A stretch of 64,000 nucleotides of DNA from positions 1,054,001 through 1,118,000 of the forward strand of contig CP065001.1 in the NCBI GenBank assembly GCA_016700155.1, in the 5' to 3' direction. The notes under the pieces are model-generated. The model saw only the letters and a list, made by a program, of their open reading frames with translations, had not been told where the DNA came from and ran no database searches. Positions 27,877 to 38,300 of this stretch are shown one piece after another; the first letter of the stretch is position 1, and each line of letters begins with the position of its first letter. This stretch comes from Ignavibacteriales bacterium. GTDB taxonomy: Bacteria > Bacteroidota > Ignavibacteria > Ignavibacteriales > Ignavibacteriaceae. The position numbers were made by a program, and so were the translations under genes.

Positions 27877-27906
27877 AAGGCTGGTCAAATGATCAGCCTT
27901 TTTTAT
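27877..27906 (+). terminator. Rho-independent terminator
   Basis: AAGGCTG(G)TCA pairs with TGATCAGCCTT in a strong hairpin followed by TTTTTATT. It lies 24 bases after the bacterioferritin stop. Confidence 0.8.
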
Positions 27907-28142
27907 TATCGGTTGAGAGACTTATTTAGTTCAAAAATCTTGAGTGCATTTTTGCTTTTAATGACTAACCTTTTCCAGTTTTTTTGCGATAATAGAACTG
28001 GAGTGTCAGGCACTAAACCAAGCCGCCTCCCTAATATTGTTAGCTGTTTGTCATCTTAGCGCTGCACTAATAATATTTACTGAATTGTTAATTCTAATAA
28101 TCTTAAAGCGAGGGGTCGGAAGCATATTGTCCGGGATCAGGT

Positions 28143-31100
28143 ATGACAGAAGAAATACGGGTACAAAATACCACTGCCAGAATTTTACTTATTGATGATA
28201 ATATTCAAAACATCAGTTCTATTGAAAACGCACTTGTAAATTCATCCTACAAATTGATCGTTTTAAAATCATTATCAGATGATTTAATAGAAATATTAAA
28301 AAATGATCTTCCTGATCTTTTCCTTTTGAATCAATCATTGCTTGATAAAGGGTGCGGCATAAAGCTATTTAAATTTATTCACAATGAAGTCAACGTCCCC
28401 CGGATTATTATTTGTGATTCAAAACACTTTTCGGAAAGGAATCATTCTCATTCAGACTATGATTTTATAACTCTGCCAGTCGAGCCGGTAAAACTTTTAG
28501 TTTCAATTGAAGTGAAACTTTATAAATCCAGGTTGATGAAACATATTCAGGAAAGTGAAAGCAGATCGTTTGCATTGTTCAACGGCAATCATGCTGTCAT
28601 GCTGCTTGTAGATCCTGAAACAGGGGGTATTCACGAGGCAAATAAAGCTGCTGAAAAATTTTACGGTTATAGTGCTGCGCAGTTCAAATCAATGAACATT
28701 AGTCAGATCAACGTAAAATCGAGACCGGAGATAATGCACATTATACAAAAAATTATTTCCGGAGAAAAAAACAGGTTCTATTTTAAACACAGGCTGGCAT
28801 CCGGTAGTGTCAAAGATGTGGAAGTGTTCAGCAGTCCGGTTCTATTTAATGGGAGAACCTTGTTATACTCAATAATACATGATATTACAGAGCGCAGAAA
28901 AAGTGAGGAAGCGCTCGCTAAAAGAGATGAAAGATATAAAGCTTTAATTCAAACTACCGGGAACGGATTTCTTTCAATGCTGTCTAACGGAAGAATTGTT
29001 GAAGCGAATGATAGTGCCTGTCAAATGCTTGGTTTTGAAAAAGAAGAACTCTTTACAAAATATATAAATGACATTGATGCGAATGAATCACCGCAGCAAA
29101 CCCAACAGCACATTGAAGCCGTAATAGCTGAAGGATGGGACAGGTTTGAAACCCGACTGCGCCGTAAAAATGGCGAGATTTTTTCCGTTCAGATAAATGT
29201 TGTTTACATAAACTCGCAGGGCGTGTTCCTCTGTTTTGTTACTGATATATCAAATCAGAAAAACAGTGAAGAACTTATACGGAAAAGTGAGCAAAGATTA
29301 AGAACCGTAACTGAAAATGTTGATGCAATTATGTTTTCGATTGACTGCAGCGGAATTGTAACAATGGCTGACGGCAAGCCTCTGCGCGATCTTGGATTTG
29401 AGCCAGGGGATATTATAGGGAAAAACGTATTTACAGATTTTAAAAATATCAGGAACATATCCGAAAACCTCACAAAGAGTTTGAGAGGGATTGAAACCAG
29501 GGATGTGATAACCATACGGGATCTGTTTTTTAAATGGTCTGCGAAACCACAGCACAATCTTCATGGTGAAATAGTAGGCGTAATCGGAATAATGTCTGAT
29601 ATAACCAACAGGGTAAAACAGGAACATCATATTAAAAAGTTATCACAGGCAGTTGAACAAAGCCAGGTATCAATTGTAATAACTGATGTTCAGGGTAATA
29701 TCGAATATGTAAATTCAAAATTTACAAGTGTAACCGGTTACTCATTTGATGAAGCTAAAGGTCAAAATCCGCGCATTCTGAAAAGCGGTGATCAACCTGA
29801 GGAATTTTATAAAATGCTTTGGGATACGATTACTTCAGGGAAAGAATGGACAGGTACATTTCGAAACAAGAAGAAAAACGGTGACCTGTTCTGGGAGTAT
29901 GCTAACATTTCGCCGATAGTAAATGAAGCCGGAAAAATAACCAACTTTGTCGCAGTGAAAGAAGATATAACCGCAAGGATCGAAGCTGAAGATGAGTTAA
30001 AAAAATATCAATTAAAATTAGAAGAACTTGTTGAAGAGCGGACTGGCCAGATCAAAAAGCAAAACAATTTCTTTAAAACTCTTCTTGATACCATACCCAA
30101 TCCTATTTTTGTAAAAAACACAGATGGTGAATATACCGAAGTTAATAAAGCCTTTGAGGAATTTTTCGGAATTGAACGTAATTATATCATTGGAAAAACT
30201 GTTGATGATGTACCGGGAGGCGAACCCGCCGTTCTTGCAAAAAAATACGATTGTGAACTATATGCTTCTCATAAAAAAGTAGTCTATGAAACCAGTGTTG
30301 TGAACAAAGAAGGTCAGCAAAAAACACTGCTTGTTTATAAAGCCTCATTCGGACAGGGTGGAAATACTCCGGAGGGAATTACAGGTTTGCTTATCGACAT
30401 CACCCGCCAAAAGGAATACGAACTTCACACTAAAGCAGCACTTGAAAAAGAAAAAGAACTGAACGAAATGAAAACTAATTTCATCTCGATGACTTCGCAC
30501 GAGTTCAGAACACCGCTTACTTCAATTCTGTCATCTGCGGATCTTCTGGAGATGTATATTGAAAAATGGACAAAGGAAAAATCAACCGGGCATTTGAAAA
30601 AAATACAAAATTCGGTTTTGTATATGACAGATATGCTCGATAAAGTTCTTACAATGAGCAGAAGTGAACGGGGACTTTTTACATTTATTCCTCAGAAGTT
30701 TAATCTTCAATCATTAGTAAGGGATATTGTTGAGGAATCACAGAGTCAATTCGTTACTCATAAAATAAATTTTGAAAATCAGTGTTCGGCTAAAAATGTT
30801 TTTGCTGATCCCAAATTAATTTCTCACATACTTAATAATCTTATTTCAAATGCGATAAAGTATTCAACAAAGAATAATGAAATCAACCTCACGGCTGTTT
30901 CTGATGGTGATAAAATTGAATTTATAGTTTCCGACAAAGGAATCGGAATCCCTTCCGACGAATTAAAAATGTTATTTGAACCCTTTTTCAGAGGCAGAAA
31001 TTCCGGCACAATAAAAGGCAGCGGACTTGGATTAAGCATAGTTAAAAAAGCGGTTGAATTACACAACGGCTCAATCAGTGTGGATAGCGCTTTTGGTAAG

Positions 31101-31172
31101 GGAAGCACTTTCAAAGTAAGGCTTTCGTGTGAAAAAAATACGGATATAATAATTCCTGTAGATAACAACTAA
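28143..31172 (+). CDS. Multi-PAS sensor histidine kinase with N-terminal pseudo-receiver
   Basis: 1009 residues, cytoplasmic (no membrane helix). Residues about 13-130 look like a receiver domain (LLIDDNIQNI, later CDSKHFSE), but the phosphoacceptor strand reads DLFLLNQSL, with Asn for Asp, so it is probably not phosphorylated. Five PAS/PAC modules follow (about 140-770); examples are PEITGGIHEANKAAEKFYG-like and VTDVQGNIEYVNSKFTSVTG. HisKA with SHEFRTP is near 785 and HATPase with NLISNAIKYS and GSGLGLSIVKKAVE ends the chain. The response regulator at 31182 begins 9 bases after its stop and is the likely partner. Confidence 0.93.
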   Translation: MTEEIRVQNTTARILLIDDNIQNISSIENALVNSSYKLIVLKSLSDDLIEILKNDLPDLFLLNQSLLDKGCGIKLFKFIHNEVNVPRIIICDSKHFSERNHSHSDYDFITLPVEPVKLLVSIEVKLYKSRLMKHIQESESRSFALFNGNHAVMLLVDPETGGIHEANKAAEKFYGYSAAQFKSMNISQINVKSRPEIMHIIQKIISGEKNRFYFKHRLASGSVKDVEVFSSPVLFNGRTLLYSIIHDITERRKSEEALAKRDERYKALIQTTGNGFLSMLSNGRIVEANDSACQMLGFEKEELFTKYINDIDANESPQQTQQHIEAVIAEGWDRFETRLRRKNGEIFSVQINVVYINSQGVFLCFVTDISNQKNSEELIRKSEQRLRTVTENVDAIMFSIDCSGIVTMADGKPLRDLGFEPGDIIGKNVFTDFKNIRNISENLTKSLRGIETRDVITIRDLFFKWSAKPQHNLHGEIVGVIGIMSDITNRVKQEHHIKKLSQAVEQSQVSIVITDVQGNIEYVNSKFTSVTGYSFDEAKGQNPRILKSGDQPEEFYKMLWDTITSGKEWTGTFRNKKKNGDLFWEYANISPIVNEAGKITNFVAVKEDITARIEAEDELKKYQLKLEELVEERTGQIKKQNNFFKTLLDTIPNPIFVKNTDGEYTEVNKAFEEFFGIERNYIIGKTVDDVPGGEPAVLAKKYDCELYASHKKVVYETSVVNKEGQQKTLLVYKASFGQGGNTPEGITGLLIDITRQKEYELHTKAALEKEKELNEMKTNFISMTSHEFRTPLTSILSSADLLEMYIEKWTKEKSTGHLKKIQNSVLYMTDMLDKVLTMSRSERGLFTFIPQKFNLQSLVRDIVEESQSQFVTHKINFENQCSAKNVFADPKLISHILNNLISNAIKYSTKNNEINLTAVSDGDKIEFIVSDKGIGIPSDELKMLFEPFFRGRNSGTIKGSGLGLSIVKKAVELHNGSISVDSAFGKGSTFKVRLSCEKNTDIIIPVDNN

Positions 31173-31181
31173 AGGCAGGCA

Positions 31182-31937
31182 ATGGCGAAAATCCTTTTAA
31201 TAGAAGACGAAGATTATATAAGAGAAAATTTTTTTGATATTTTTTCTGAAGACGGCTATGAAGTTATCACTGCCTCTAATGGCAGTGATGGAATAATGCT
31301 TGCCAGGAAGACACTTCCTGATATTATTTTATGTGATATAATGATGGACGGGATTAATGGTTATGAAGTAAAAGAGGAAATATCCTCACACTCAGAAACT
31401 TCCCGCATACCATTTATTTTTCTTACAGCAAAATCTGATTTGAACGATATCAGAACCGGACTTTCTCTCGGTGCCGACGATTATATCACAAAGCCGGTTT
31501 CAGCCAAAGATCTTTTAAAGTCGGTTCGGAACAGGTTGAAGAGAATAAATGATTTAAAATCTTTTACCGACGCACATTCGGTAAAACCGGATGTAATAAA
31601 GACAGAAAGATTTATTGTTAAAACATCTGGCAAGACGGATATAGTTGATATTAAACAGATAGTCCTTATCTCAGCGTCGGGTGATTACACAACTGTGCAT
31701 ACTGCTGATTCAAAAAAAATTATGATGAAAAGATCTTTAAAAAACTGGGAAAAGAATCTTGATCCAGGTTCGTTCATACGTATTCACAGAAATACAATTT
31801 TAAACATCAGTTTCATTGAAAAAATTGAACCTATGTTCAAGGGGGCTTTCGCAGCACGGATAAAACATCATCACGGCACTATTCATTTCAGTCAGCGCTG
31901 TTCCGCATTAATCAGAAAAAAACTTTCTCTCAAATAA
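31182..31937 (+). CDS. Response regulator with LytTR DNA-binding domain
   Basis: 251 residues. The receiver begins ILLIEDEDYIRENFF and has DIILCDIMMDG with the phosphoacceptor Asp, TAK with the conserved Lys-Thr pair and DDYITKPV. The C-terminal LytTR domain (about 145-250) shows VDIKQIVLISASGDYTTVHT, SFIRIHRNTILN and the basic end RKKLSLK. LytTR proteins bind promoters as phosphorylated dimers. It is 9 bases after the multi-PAS kinase and should be its output. No target promoter was identified. Confidence 0.94.
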   Translation: MAKILLIEDEDYIRENFFDIFSEDGYEVITASNGSDGIMLARKTLPDIILCDIMMDGINGYEVKEEISSHSETSRIPFIFLTAKSDLNDIRTGLSLGADDYITKPVSAKDLLKSVRNRLKRINDLKSFTDAHSVKPDVIKTERFIVKTSGKTDIVDIKQIVLISASGDYTTVHTADSKKIMMKRSLKNWEKNLDPGSFIRIHRNTILNISFIEKIEPMFKGAFAARIKHHHGTIHFSQRCSALIRKKLSLK

Positions 31938-32069
31938 TTCGTCTCAATTTTCCCGCGTTCATCGCCATAATTTCCGCGCTTACCGATCATATTAGTCTTC
32001 TACAGAAATAAAGTCTAATAAAAAGCGGTCCTTTCGATTATACTACCAGTATAGTAACAGGAAATACTA

Positions 32070-32456
32070 ATGAATGATCTGGTTTTGGTTGTAGAAGATG
32101 AGAATGATGTACGAAGTAATCTGGAGGATATTCTGTTGAATCAAAACTACAACGTAATGATATCCTCATCGTGTGAGGCAGCAATTGAAGCGGCAAATCA
32201 TAACAAACCGGACATTGTAATTTCAGATATAATACTTCCCGGGTTAAGCGGTTACGATCTTCTTAATTATTTCCGCAAAAACCCGATGTTGTCATCAGTT
32301 CCATTTGTATTTCTAAGTTCAAAAACTTCCGATGATGATTTGAGATACGCAATGAACCTTGGCGCCGATGACTATCTCAAAAAACCATTCAGGGCTACAG
32401 ATCTTATCAGAGTAATTACAACCAGGATAAAGCGTAAAAAAGAATTGAATACTTAA
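32070..32456 (+). CDS. CheY-like single-domain response regulator
   Basis: 128 residues, one receiver domain and nothing else: LVVEDENDVR, DIVISDIILPG with the phosphoacceptor Asp near 51, FLSSKTS, and GADDYLKKPF with the conserved Lys. It has no output domain and must act through protein contacts. It stands between the LytTR pair and CheW, so it may report on the chemotaxis-type receptor, although CheA is not present here. Confidence 0.93.
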   Translation: MNDLVLVVEDENDVRSNLEDILLNQNYNVMISSSCEAAIEAANHNKPDIVISDIILPGLSGYDLLNYFRKNPMLSSVPFVFLSSKTSDDDLRYAMNLGADDYLKKPFRATDLIRVITTRIKRKKELNT

Positions 32457-32507
32457 ATCAATTTTATTTTTGAAAATGTTAAAGCAGTTAGATAACAGGA
32501 GAGCATA

Positions 32508-32993
32508 ATGAATATCAATCAAACAATTAAAGGGGAATACGACGAACTTCTTCAATTGGTAAGTTTTAATCTTGATGAAGAAGAATACGGTGTTGACATA
32601 CTCAGTGTGCGCGAAATAAACAAAATGATGTCAATAACAAAGATCCCTAATTCACCCGTATATGTGGAAGGTGTTATTAACCTTCGGGGCAGAATAATAC
32701 CTGTTGTGAATCTTCGTTCTAAAATGGAATTGACAAAAAAAGAAAATGATAAACACACCCGGATAATTGTGGTGGATATAAATAATAAAACAATCGGGTT
32801 TATTGTAGACCGTGTCAGCGAAGTATTACGCGTGCCTCGCACACTTATGGAAACGCCTCCTGAAATAGTGACGGACACACAATCAAAGTTTATTACCGCT
32901 GTGGGTAAACTGGAGGACAGGCTTCTTATACTTCTTGACCTGAACAAGGTATTTAGTGCGGACGAATATTCTGTTAAAGAAACTATCAATTGA
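32508..32993 (+). CDS. cheW: CheW-like chemotaxis coupling protein
   Basis: 161 residues. The CheW fold is seen from QLVSFNLDEEEYGVDILSV onwards, followed by GVINLRGRIIPVVNLR and VDRVSEVLRVP, ending in LLILLDLNKVF. CheW joins MCP receptors to the CheA kinase in a cytoplasmic array. It precedes the MCP gene by 38 bases and should be expressed with it. No CheA, CheB or CheR gene is in the window, so it must use a distant kinase or a non-canonical role. Confidence 0.95.
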   Translation: MNINQTIKGEYDELLQLVSFNLDEEEYGVDILSVREINKMMSITKIPNSPVYVEGVINLRGRIIPVVNLRSKMELTKKENDKHTRIIVVDINNKTIGFIVDRVSEVLRVPRTLMETPPEIVTDTQSKFITAVGKLEDRLLILLDLNKVFSADEYSVKETIN

Positions 32994-33031
32994 GAAAATA
33001 AACATTAATTAAAAACTAAGCGGAGAGAAAA

Positions 33032-35098
33032 ATGTTGAACTATATGAAAATCGGAATGCGGCTGGCGCTGGGATTCGCATTTGCTTTAATAGCACTCGCA
33101 TTTATAATTCTGTTTTCGGTCACAAGGCTTTCAGGTCTTGATGAAGAAGTAAACTTTATGGCTAACGACCGTTTTCCTAAAACAGTATGGGCTAATAATA
33201 TAATTGACAATATTAATGAAGGCGCGAGAGTAATAAGGAATATTTTGCTTGTTACTGATCCATCGGCAAGAAAAACTGAATTCGACCGGCTTCCAAAAAC
33301 TGCCGCAGCAATTGATGCCAATGTTGATTCATTAAAGAGAACAATTACAACGACTGAAGGGAAGGCTCTTATTCAGAAGTTTGAGGATGTAAGACAGAAC
33401 CAATATTATCCTGTCAGGGAGCGGGTAATAAATGAAATAAATAATGGAAATGAAACCGCGGCTGTTGAAATCCTTCTTACAGATTTTAGGGAAGCTCAAA
33501 GGAATTACATGAATGCCTGCAAGGAGTTAATTAACTACCAGACCGAACTGATGCACCAGAGCGCTATCCTCGCGGACGAAAGCTATACATCTTCGCGTAA
33601 TCTCATGTACATCATAGGTTTAATTACAATTATTGCTGTTCTCGGTTTTGGCTTGGTAATTACAAAAAGTATAGTCAGTCCAGTAAGTCTTGTTGCTGAA
33701 AGGATTCAGCAATTACAGACAGTCTGTATAACTAATCTGGGTAACGGACTTCTTGCAATGGAAAAAGGCGACCTGACAGCAAAAGTTGAAAAAGCAACCA
33801 AACATCTTTCATTAAACAGAAAAGATGAAGTCGGGAAAATGGCTGACACTGTAGATAAGATGATCACAATGGCACAGGGCGGTATTGATGCTTATGAAGG
33901 AGTAAGAGAAAAAATAAAAGATCTAAGTCATGAAACCACAAAGCTTATTAACGATGCAAAAGAAGGCAGGCTGGATAAACGGGCTGATGCATCAAAATTT
34001 GAGGGGGCTTACAGTGAAATCGTTACAGGATTTAACGGTGTACTTGATGCAGTCATTTTACCTGTTCAGGATGGCGCAAAGGTTCTTGAAGAAATGGCAA
34101 CGGGTGATCTTACTGTGCGCGTCACAAAAGAGTATAAGGGACAGCATCAGAATATTAAGAACAGCATTAATAGAATGGGTGAATCACTTAGTTCAGTAAT
34201 AAGTGATGTAGCTGAAGCAGTTGCGGCCGCGGCAAGCGCAAGTACACAGATATCATCAAGCACTGAAGAAATGGCAGCAGGGGCACAGGAACAAAGTTCA
34301 CAGGCTAATGAAGTTGCGGCAGCGGTTGAACAGATGACAACCACAATACTGCAATCATCCAAACATGCAAGTTCAACTGCGCAGACTGCAAAGAATGCGG
34401 GCACGTTTGCGCGTGACGGCGGAAAAGTGGTGAAAGATACGATAAACGGCATGGGGAGAATTGATGAAGTTGTAAGTGCGGCAGCAATAACAGTAAGGGA
34501 ACTGGGCAAGAGCAGTGATCAGATCGGTGAAATAGTTCAGGTAATAGATGAGATAGCTGATCAGACAAATTTGCTTGCTCTAAATGCAGCAATTGAAGCA
34601 GCAAGAGCTGGCGAACAGGGCAGAGGATTTGCGGTTGTTGCTGATGAAGTCCGCAAACTGGCAGAACGAACAACAAAAGCGACAAAAGAAATCGCCGGCA
34701 TGATTAAGAAAATTCAGGTAGACACCAATGGTGCGGTTGATTCAATTGGGCGGGGGACAGAAGAGGTTGCTAAAGGCAGGGAACTTGCGACCCAAGCAGG
34801 GGAGTCCCTCGAACAAATTATCAAAGGTGCCGAAGAAGTTGTTGATCTTGCAACACAGGTTGCATCAGCAAGTGAGGAACAATCAAGTGCTGCTGAACAG
34901 ATCAGCAAAAATATAGAGGCAATCAGCAGTGTAACTCAGCAAAGTGCGGCAGGTACACAGCAGATTGCCAGGGCGGCTGAAGATCTGAACAGGCTGACAG
35001 ATAATCTTCAGTCTCTTATCAGTAAATTCAAAGTTGATGATAAGAAATCAGCATCAAAATATGGAGTAAGACAAAATGGTAAGATCGTAGAAGTCTAA
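33032..35098 (+). CDS. Methyl-accepting chemotaxis protein (MCP)
   Basis: 688 residues. Helix at 10-28 and another at about 190-210 flank a short periplasmic four-helix bundle sensor with MAIDANVDS-type helices. HAMP-like segments follow (two, at about 213-300 and 320-380). The signalling hairpin tip is DQTNLLALNAAIEAARAGEQ with the conserved EIADQTN turn, then RKLAERT. A C-terminal CheR-binding pentapeptide is not seen; the tail reads GKIVEV. A terminator follows at 35122. It is co-oriented with CheW and the CheY-like gene. Confidence 0.95.
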   Translation: MLNYMKIGMRLALGFAFALIALAFIILFSVTRLSGLDEEVNFMANDRFPKTVWANNIIDNINEGARVIRNILLVTDPSARKTEFDRLPKTAAAIDANVDSLKRTITTTEGKALIQKFEDVRQNQYYPVRERVINEINNGNETAAVEILLTDFREAQRNYMNACKELINYQTELMHQSAILADESYTSSRNLMYIIGLITIIAVLGFGLVITKSIVSPVSLVAERIQQLQTVCITNLGNGLLAMEKGDLTAKVEKATKHLSLNRKDEVGKMADTVDKMITMAQGGIDAYEGVREKIKDLSHETTKLINDAKEGRLDKRADASKFEGAYSEIVTGFNGVLDAVILPVQDGAKVLEEMATGDLTVRVTKEYKGQHQNIKNSINRMGESLSSVISDVAEAVAAAASASTQISSSTEEMAAGAQEQSSQANEVAAAVEQMTTTILQSSKHASSTAQTAKNAGTFARDGGKVVKDTINGMGRIDEVVSAAAITVRELGKSSDQIGEIVQVIDEIADQTNLLALNAAIEAARAGEQGRGFAVVADEVRKLAERTTKATKEIAGMIKKIQVDTNGAVDSIGRGTEEVAKGRELATQAGESLEQIIKGAEEVVDLATQVASASEEQSSAAEQISKNIEAISSVTQQSAAGTQQIARAAEDLNRLTDNLQSLISKFKVDDKKSASKYGVRQNGKIVEV

Positions 35099-35121
35099 GA
35101 GTCTCTCCTCACACTTACCTG

Positions 35122-35154
35122 CCGGGTGGATGAAAGTTCACCCGGTTTTTTTTT
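35122..35154 (+). terminator. Rho-independent terminator
   Basis: CCGGGTG pairs with CACCCGG around an 10-base loop, followed by nine T. It closes the CheW-MCP transcript 24 bases after the MCP stop. Confidence 0.85.
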
Positions 35155-35221
35155 GCTGTTCAGAATTCCCAAGACATAACTTTTCAGAAAATTATTTCAG
35201 GGTTTGATTCATTCCGTTTGG

Positions 35222-35283
35222 ATAAAAAGTTGCCCGATGCGCGGGCAGGACACATCGGGCATGGGGGTTAGGTAATTCTGCAG
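35222..35283 (-). terminator. Conserved hairpin element, copy 1 (terminator of PAS kinase, minus strand)
   Basis: GCCCGATG at 35232-35239 pairs with CATCGGGC at 35253-35260 around the loop containing CGGGCAGGA. On the minus strand the stem is followed by AACTTTTTATC and preceded by TAACCCCCA. It is downstream of the kinase stop at 35381 and is read as its terminator. A second copy at 42630-42690 shares the loop and the flanks, with a compensatory base-pair change. Confidence 0.65.
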
Positions 35284-35380
35284 ACTTTGTTAAGGGCGTC
35301 CCCGTCAACAAAAATTACCATGCGAAAGTTAAATTTGTTTTAATATTTTGTCAAGTAAAGATTGATGCAGAAAAAGATTT

Positions 35381-38300
35381 TTATTTATTAACTCGTCTGA
35401 ATTTCATGTAAAACGTTGTTCCGGCACCTTCAATGCTCTCAAACCATATCTCACCGTTCATTAATTCAACAAATTTTTTTGTTATCGCGAGTCCAAGCCC
35501 GTTTCCTTCGAATTTCCTTGAAAGTCCCTCGCTTGCCTGTCTGAATGGTGAAAATATATTTTGCCTGAATGAATCAGGTATTCCTATCCCGGTATCCGCT
35601 ACTTTTATTACAAATGAATGATCGATCTGCTCAAGTGAAAGATCAATATGTCCTTTTTCTGTAAACTTGATTGCGTTGTTGATAACATAATTCACAGATT
35701 TATTAAATAGTGATTCATCCGCGAACACAAACGCGGAATCAATTCCATTGGAATAGTTAAACGTTAATTTTTTTGCTTCTGCCTGCGCAATAAATGGTGA
35801 AATAATTTCCTTTAGTATCGGAGCGATATTTAACTCACATATTCTTACAGGCTGTTGACTAGATTCAATTTTTGATATATCTATTATTGAATTAAGAGTA
35901 TCATTCAGGCGTTTTGCACTATTCAGTATCAATTCGGAAAATTCTTTTATTTCCGGTTCATTTGATTCCTCATTAATAATTGATGCGCCTCCGAGTATAC
36001 CCACAAGCGGTGTTCTTAATTCATGACTCATATTTGCAAGGAAAGCGCTCTTTAGCTTGTTCATTTCCTCAGCTTTTTCCTTGGCTTTTAATAGTTCGGA
36101 CTCCATTATTTTTCGTTCAGTGACATCTTCCTTAACAGCAACGAAATGCAGTATCTCACCGGTATCGTTTTTAACCGGTGAGATGACTGCTGTTTCCCAG
36201 TACAGTGCACCATTCTTCTTCCTGTTTAAGAATTCTCCTCTCCATTCTTCACCATTTAAAATGGTTTGCCACATCTGTTCATAAATTTCTTTAGGTGTTT
36301 GTCCTGACTGAAGTATTCGTGGATTTTGTCCGGTAACTTCCTCACGTGTGTACCCGGTAAGTTCAAGGCACTTGGGATTTGCATATTCTATATTTCCATT
36401 GATGTCCGTGATTACTACAGATGTAGGACTTTGTTCAATGGATCTGAATAATAATTTTATCTGTTCTTCATGTTTTTTTAGATTGCTCATATCCCGGATA
36501 ATTGCCTGTACCAACCCGTTATTATCCATATTTATTTTTTTAAGGCTGACTTCAACATTCAAGGGCTGTTCAAAAAACCTGTAATGTTCCCATTCAAATC
36601 GCACAAACCCGTTTTCGTTACACTTCTTCAGGTAGTATTCAGAAATGATTTCCGAAATGCTTCCATCCGGTTGAATTGCAGGTGATAAATCTGCCGGCAT
36701 TTTTCCAATTATAGAATTTTCATCCATTCCGAATAATTCTTCTGCCGCCGGGTTGCAGTCAAGAATTCTATAAGTTTCAGGATCAATCAAAAGTATAGCA
36801 TCATTGGCAAGTTCATACAGTGACCGGAATTTCAATTCTGAATCGGCTATCTGTTTCTGTATTTTTTTTCTTTCAGTTATATCAAGGGCTGTGCAGAATA
36901 TCATTTCCTGATCATTAAACTTTATACCCGTTGCTGAAATTTCAGCATCGATAGTAGTTCCGTTTTTCATTTTCATTGTCGATTCGAACAGGTTTGGTTT
37001 TTCAAACACTTCTTTTTTTGCTATCTGAAAAACTTCGCCGGAGTAAGATTCATTCCAATCGGAAACATTTAGCATAAGGGCTTCATCCGAGGTATAACCA
37101 AGCAGTTTACAAAATGCATCGTTCGCCTGAATTACATTTCCGTTTCCATCAAGTATATGAACAGCCGCCGCAGTAGATTTTAACAAAGTATCATACCTTA
37201 AATTCTGATACCTGATGGTTTCTTCCATTAGTTTTATTTCAGAGATGTCGGTAACGGATCCTACAAACCCGCTGGTATTTCCTTCGCTATCAAATTCAGA
37301 AGTAACACTGCCAAGTACCCAAACAATGGAGTTGTCTGATTTTATTAATCGGTATTCAGCCGAAATGGTCTCGTTATTTTCGAGCAATTGTTTCCACTTG
37401 TTCAGAACAAGATCTTTATCAGCCGGGTAGATTGATTTTAACCATCCTTTGCCAAATGCTTCATCAGGAGTCATCCCTGTCAGCTCGCACCATTTTTCAT
37501 TTACATACAAACAGTTTCCCGCAAAGTCTGCCCGGTACATTCCCACAGGTAAAAATTTTGCTAAGGACTTGTAACGGTGTTCACTTTTTTCAAGTGATTT
37601 CTGAATCATTATTCTTTTGGTGATATCCCTTGCAGAACTGTATATGAACTCGATATTCTGGCTTCTGTCAAAATGAATTATCCGTGTCTGTTCCATCCAA
37701 ACGGTGTGACCATCCTTTGCAATGTATCGTATCACCTGACTTTTTTGTTCACTGGGACTTTTGTAATTGCCGAATATATTTGCCGAGTCATCCGGGTGAA
37801 TTAATTGCAGTTCAAATAACGGGTTGTTGTAAAATTCCTCGGGCTTATATCCAAGAACATTTTCAAGAGAAGGACTGACAAATTCAAAATGAAGTTTTGG
37901 TGTTGTACGGTAAATGTAAATCACATCATCACTTGTTTCGGCAAATGTCCTGAATCTCTGTTCGCTCTTCCTCAAAGAATCCGCTGCTGATTGTCTTTCA
38001 GAAATGTCTCTGACAATTGCCTGAATATATTTTTGCCCGTCAACCTGAAAAAATCGTGAGCTTACTTCTACGGGGAATGTTTTTCCGTTTTTAGTTTTAT
38101 GGCTGGTTTCAAAAATGTAACCATCGTGTTCATTTATATGCTTCAGATGCTCTTCGAAATAAGTTCTTTCACTTTCAATCCGCACATCACCGGAATGCAT
38201 TGTTAAAAATTCTTCTTTTGAATAACCATAAACATTGCACGCTTTTTCATTTGCGTCAAGAATTTTTCCTTCTTCATTAATGAGGAAAATCATGTCATTA

